A stretch of DNA of 6,103 nucleotides, from positions 1 to 6,103 of the forward strand of contig UQXC01000078.1 of the NCBI GenBank assembly GCA_900544995.1, read 5' to 3'. Position 1 is the first letter of the stretch. The number at the start of each line of letters is the position of its first letter. The translations under genes and the position numbers were made by a program. Of the stretch, positions 4,976 to 6,103 are shown one piece after another. The stretch is from an uncultured Collinsella sp. (GTDB lineage: Bacteria; Actinomycetota; Coriobacteriia; Coriobacteriales; Coriobacteriaceae). The notes beneath the pieces were generated by a model. The model saw only the letters and a list, made by a program, of their open reading frames with translations, had not been told where the DNA came from and did no database searches.

Positions 4976-5938
4976 ATGCACGAGAACGACTTTTTTAACG
5001 AGGACCTGCTGTGCGCGCTTGCTGGCGTTGCCGGCGAGGACAACGTGCTGATGAGCGAGCCCATGCGCGAGCACACCACGTTTAAGATCGGCGGCCCGGC
5101 CGACGTCTTTGTCACGCCCGATACCGAGCAGGGCCTCGTCGCCACGCTCGATACCTGCTATCGCTGCGATCTGCCCCTCACCATCGTGGGCAACGGCTCC
5201 GACCTACTCGTCGGCGACAAGGGCATCCGCGGCGTCGTCGTGGCGCTGGGCGAAGGCCTCTCCGACATTACGATCGACGGCACGCACGTCACGGCGGCAG
5301 CCGGCGCGCTGCTTTCCGATGTCGCAGCCGCGGCAGCCGAGGCCTGTCTCACCGGCATGGAGCCCATCTCGGGCATCCCCGGATCGGTCGGCGGCGCCTG
5401 CTACATGAACGCCGGTGCCTACGGTGCCTGCATGGCCGATGTGCTGGAGTCCGTGCGCGTCTACAAACCCGCTCGCCAGCTCGACGACGGCACCCGCGGC
5501 AGCGGCAATATCATCGAGTTCGATGTCGACGAGCTCAACCTGGGTTATCGAAAGAGCCGCATCGCCGATGACGGCTTTATCGTGCTTTCGGCCACCTTCA
5601 ATCTCGCCCCGGGCAACGCCGCGATGATCAAGGCCGACATGGACGACTACCGTCAGCGTCGCGAAGACAAGCAACCGCTCGACATGCCGAGTGCCGGCTC
5701 CACTTTCAAGCGCCCCGAGGGCTACTTTGCCGGCAAGCTCATCATGGATGCCGGCCTGCGCGGCCATGCTGTCGGCGGCGCGCAGGTGAGCGAAAAGCAC
5801 TGCGGCTTTATCGTCAACGCCGACCACGCCACCGCCGCCGACGTCAACGAACTCATCCGCGACATCCAAGCCAAAGTCAAAGAGCAGTTCGACGTAGACC
5901 TAGAACCCGAAGTCCACCGAGTAGGCGAATTTTTATAA
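4976..5938 (+). CDS. murB: UDP-N-acetylmuramate dehydrogenase (UDP-N-acetylenolpyruvoylglucosamine reductase)
   Basis: MurB is the cytoplasmic flavoenzyme that uses NADPH to reduce UDP-GlcNAc-enolpyruvate to UDP-N-acetylmuramate, the second committed step of peptidoglycan synthesis. The 320 residues show the FAD-binding PCMH domain: HTTFKIGGPADVFV near 33-46, VGNGSDLLV at 71-79 and GIPGSVGGACYMNAGAYG at 133-150. The catalytic residues are present: Arg192 in LGYRKS, the proton-donating Ser242 in SAGSTFKRP and Glu312 in LEPEVHRVG. The short form GYFAGKLIMDAGLRGHAVGGAQVSEKHCGFIVN is typical of type II MurB without the E. coli tyrosine loop. I chose ATG 4976, preceded by AAAGGCGG (4960-4967), over an in-frame TTG at 4931 that coincides with the promoter. 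The gene stands alone, divergent from a LacI-type regulator, with a terminator directly behind. Codons are more strongly C/G-ending than in the regulator genes, as expected for a core gene. Confidence 0.97.
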   Translation: MHENDFFNEDLLCALAGVAGEDNVLMSEPMREHTTFKIGGPADVFVTPDTEQGLVATLDTCYRCDLPLTIVGNGSDLLVGDKGIRGVVVALGEGLSDITIDGTHVTAAAGALLSDVAAAAAEACLTGMEPISGIPGSVGGACYMNAGAYGACMADVLESVRVYKPARQLDDGTRGSGNIIEFDVDELNLGYRKSRIADDGFIVLSATFNLAPGNAAMIKADMDDYRQRREDKQPLDMPSAGSTFKRPEGYFAGKLIMDAGLRGHAVGGAQVSEKHCGFIVNADHATAADVNELIRDIQAKVKEQFDVDLEPEVHRVGEFL

Positions 5939-5941
5939 AAA

Positions 5942-5963
5942 GAAGGCCCCGAAAGGGGCCTTC
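5942..5963. terminator. Hairpin terminator behind murB, possibly bidirectional
   Basis: GAAGGCCCC-GAAA-GGGGCCTTC forms a perfect 9-base-pair stem with a stable GNRA tetraloop, beginning three bases after the murB stop. In the plus direction only a T-rich stretch (ATATTTATT) follows a few bases later. In the minus direction the stem is followed at once by TTTTTATAAAA, a proper U-tract. It can therefore end murB and also end any transcript arriving from the right. Confidence 0.8.
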
Positions 5964-6069
5964 GCCATATTTATTCAGATAACCCAGTCCGGTGTGTCGC
6001 GCCCCGAACCCGAGAGGGCCGCGTGCCCGCCCGCAATATATTTGATTGATCGCGAGTTCCGCACGCAAA
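5964..6069. other. Gene-free stretch between two hairpins
   Basis: About 105 bases with a GC-rich middle (5995-6035) flanked by AT-rich ends. It has no credible ribosome binding site and no tRNA-like fold that I can draw. Short frames cross it on the minus strand but none has good translation signals. It could be the 3' region of a gene lying to the right or hold a small RNA; nothing can be assigned. Confidence 0.4.
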
Positions 6070-6092
6070 GAAGGCCACTTAATGTGGCCTTC
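6070..6092. terminator. Second terminator-like hairpin
   Basis: GAAGGCCAC-TTAAT-GTGGCCTTC forms a perfect 9-base-pair stem with a 5-base loop. Both directions are followed by only weak T-rich sequence (TTCGTCTT on plus, TTCTTTGCG on minus). Its GAAGGCC/GGCCTTC ends match those of the hairpin behind murB. It probably serves a gene beyond the right edge; direction is uncertain. Confidence 0.55.
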
Positions 6093-6103
6093 GTCTTGCG
6101 CAG

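Noticed and set aside
5204..5869. 221-residue open frame on the minus strand
   Set aside because: It is antisense to murB and consists of low-complexity Gly/Ala/Val/Asp sequence typical of reverse-frame reading.
5975..6064. 29-codon GTG-started frame on the minus strand ending DTPDWVI
   Set aside because: The peptide looks protein-like, but there is no ribosome binding site before the GTG and a hairpin stands directly upstream. Other frames across the same bases are equally open.

Overview
The window looks like chromosomal DNA of a GC-rich gut actinobacterium of the Coriobacteriia, most likely Collinsella or a close relative. This rests on GC-rich codons, strong AGGAG-type ribosome binding sites, and the combination of sugar-phosphate SIS proteins with GntR/UTRA and LacI regulators. 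It is a judgement from gene content and sequence style, not a database match.

Layout: everything up to 4792 that is a credible gene lies on the minus strand; murB, from 4976, is on the plus strand. Reading the minus strand in its own direction, a LacI-family regulator (4792-3764) starts opposite murB. A 248-bp gap follows, holding a perfect 31-bp inverted repeat and an extended -10 promoter. Next is a probable three-gene unit: a small unrecognised protein (3515-3027), a GntR/UTRA regulator (2988-2221) and a second GntR/UTRA regulator that overlaps it by 16 bases (2236-1523). A 193-bp control region with operator-like sequences separates this from a two-SIS-domain sugar-phosphate enzyme (1329-214), which is followed by the start of another probable SIS protein (153 to beyond base 1).

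The likely logic of the left half is a local catabolic module. The two GntR/UTRA proteins are of the type that senses sugar phosphates or related small ligands. They sit just upstream of an operon whose first genes look like aldose/ketose-phosphate isomerases or deglycases of the GlmS/FrlB/FraB type. The intergenic region carries a perfect match to the HutC-subfamily operator core GTMTAKAC and two copies of GGTATCAAA, one inside an imperfect palindrome. An amino-sugar or Amadori-product (fructosamine/glucosamine-type) pathway is the best guess; the sequence does not fix the substrate.

The right half is housekeeping: murB makes UDP-N-acetylmuramate for peptidoglycan. Its promoter region contains a CG-centred palindrome of the LacI-family operator type, which could tie murB or the divergent lacI-type gene to that regulator. 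Downstream of murB come two related terminator-like hairpins around a gene-free stretch. I see no CRISPR array, rRNA, tRNA, insertion sequence or defence system. The most unusual element is the long perfect inverted repeat at 3637-3709.
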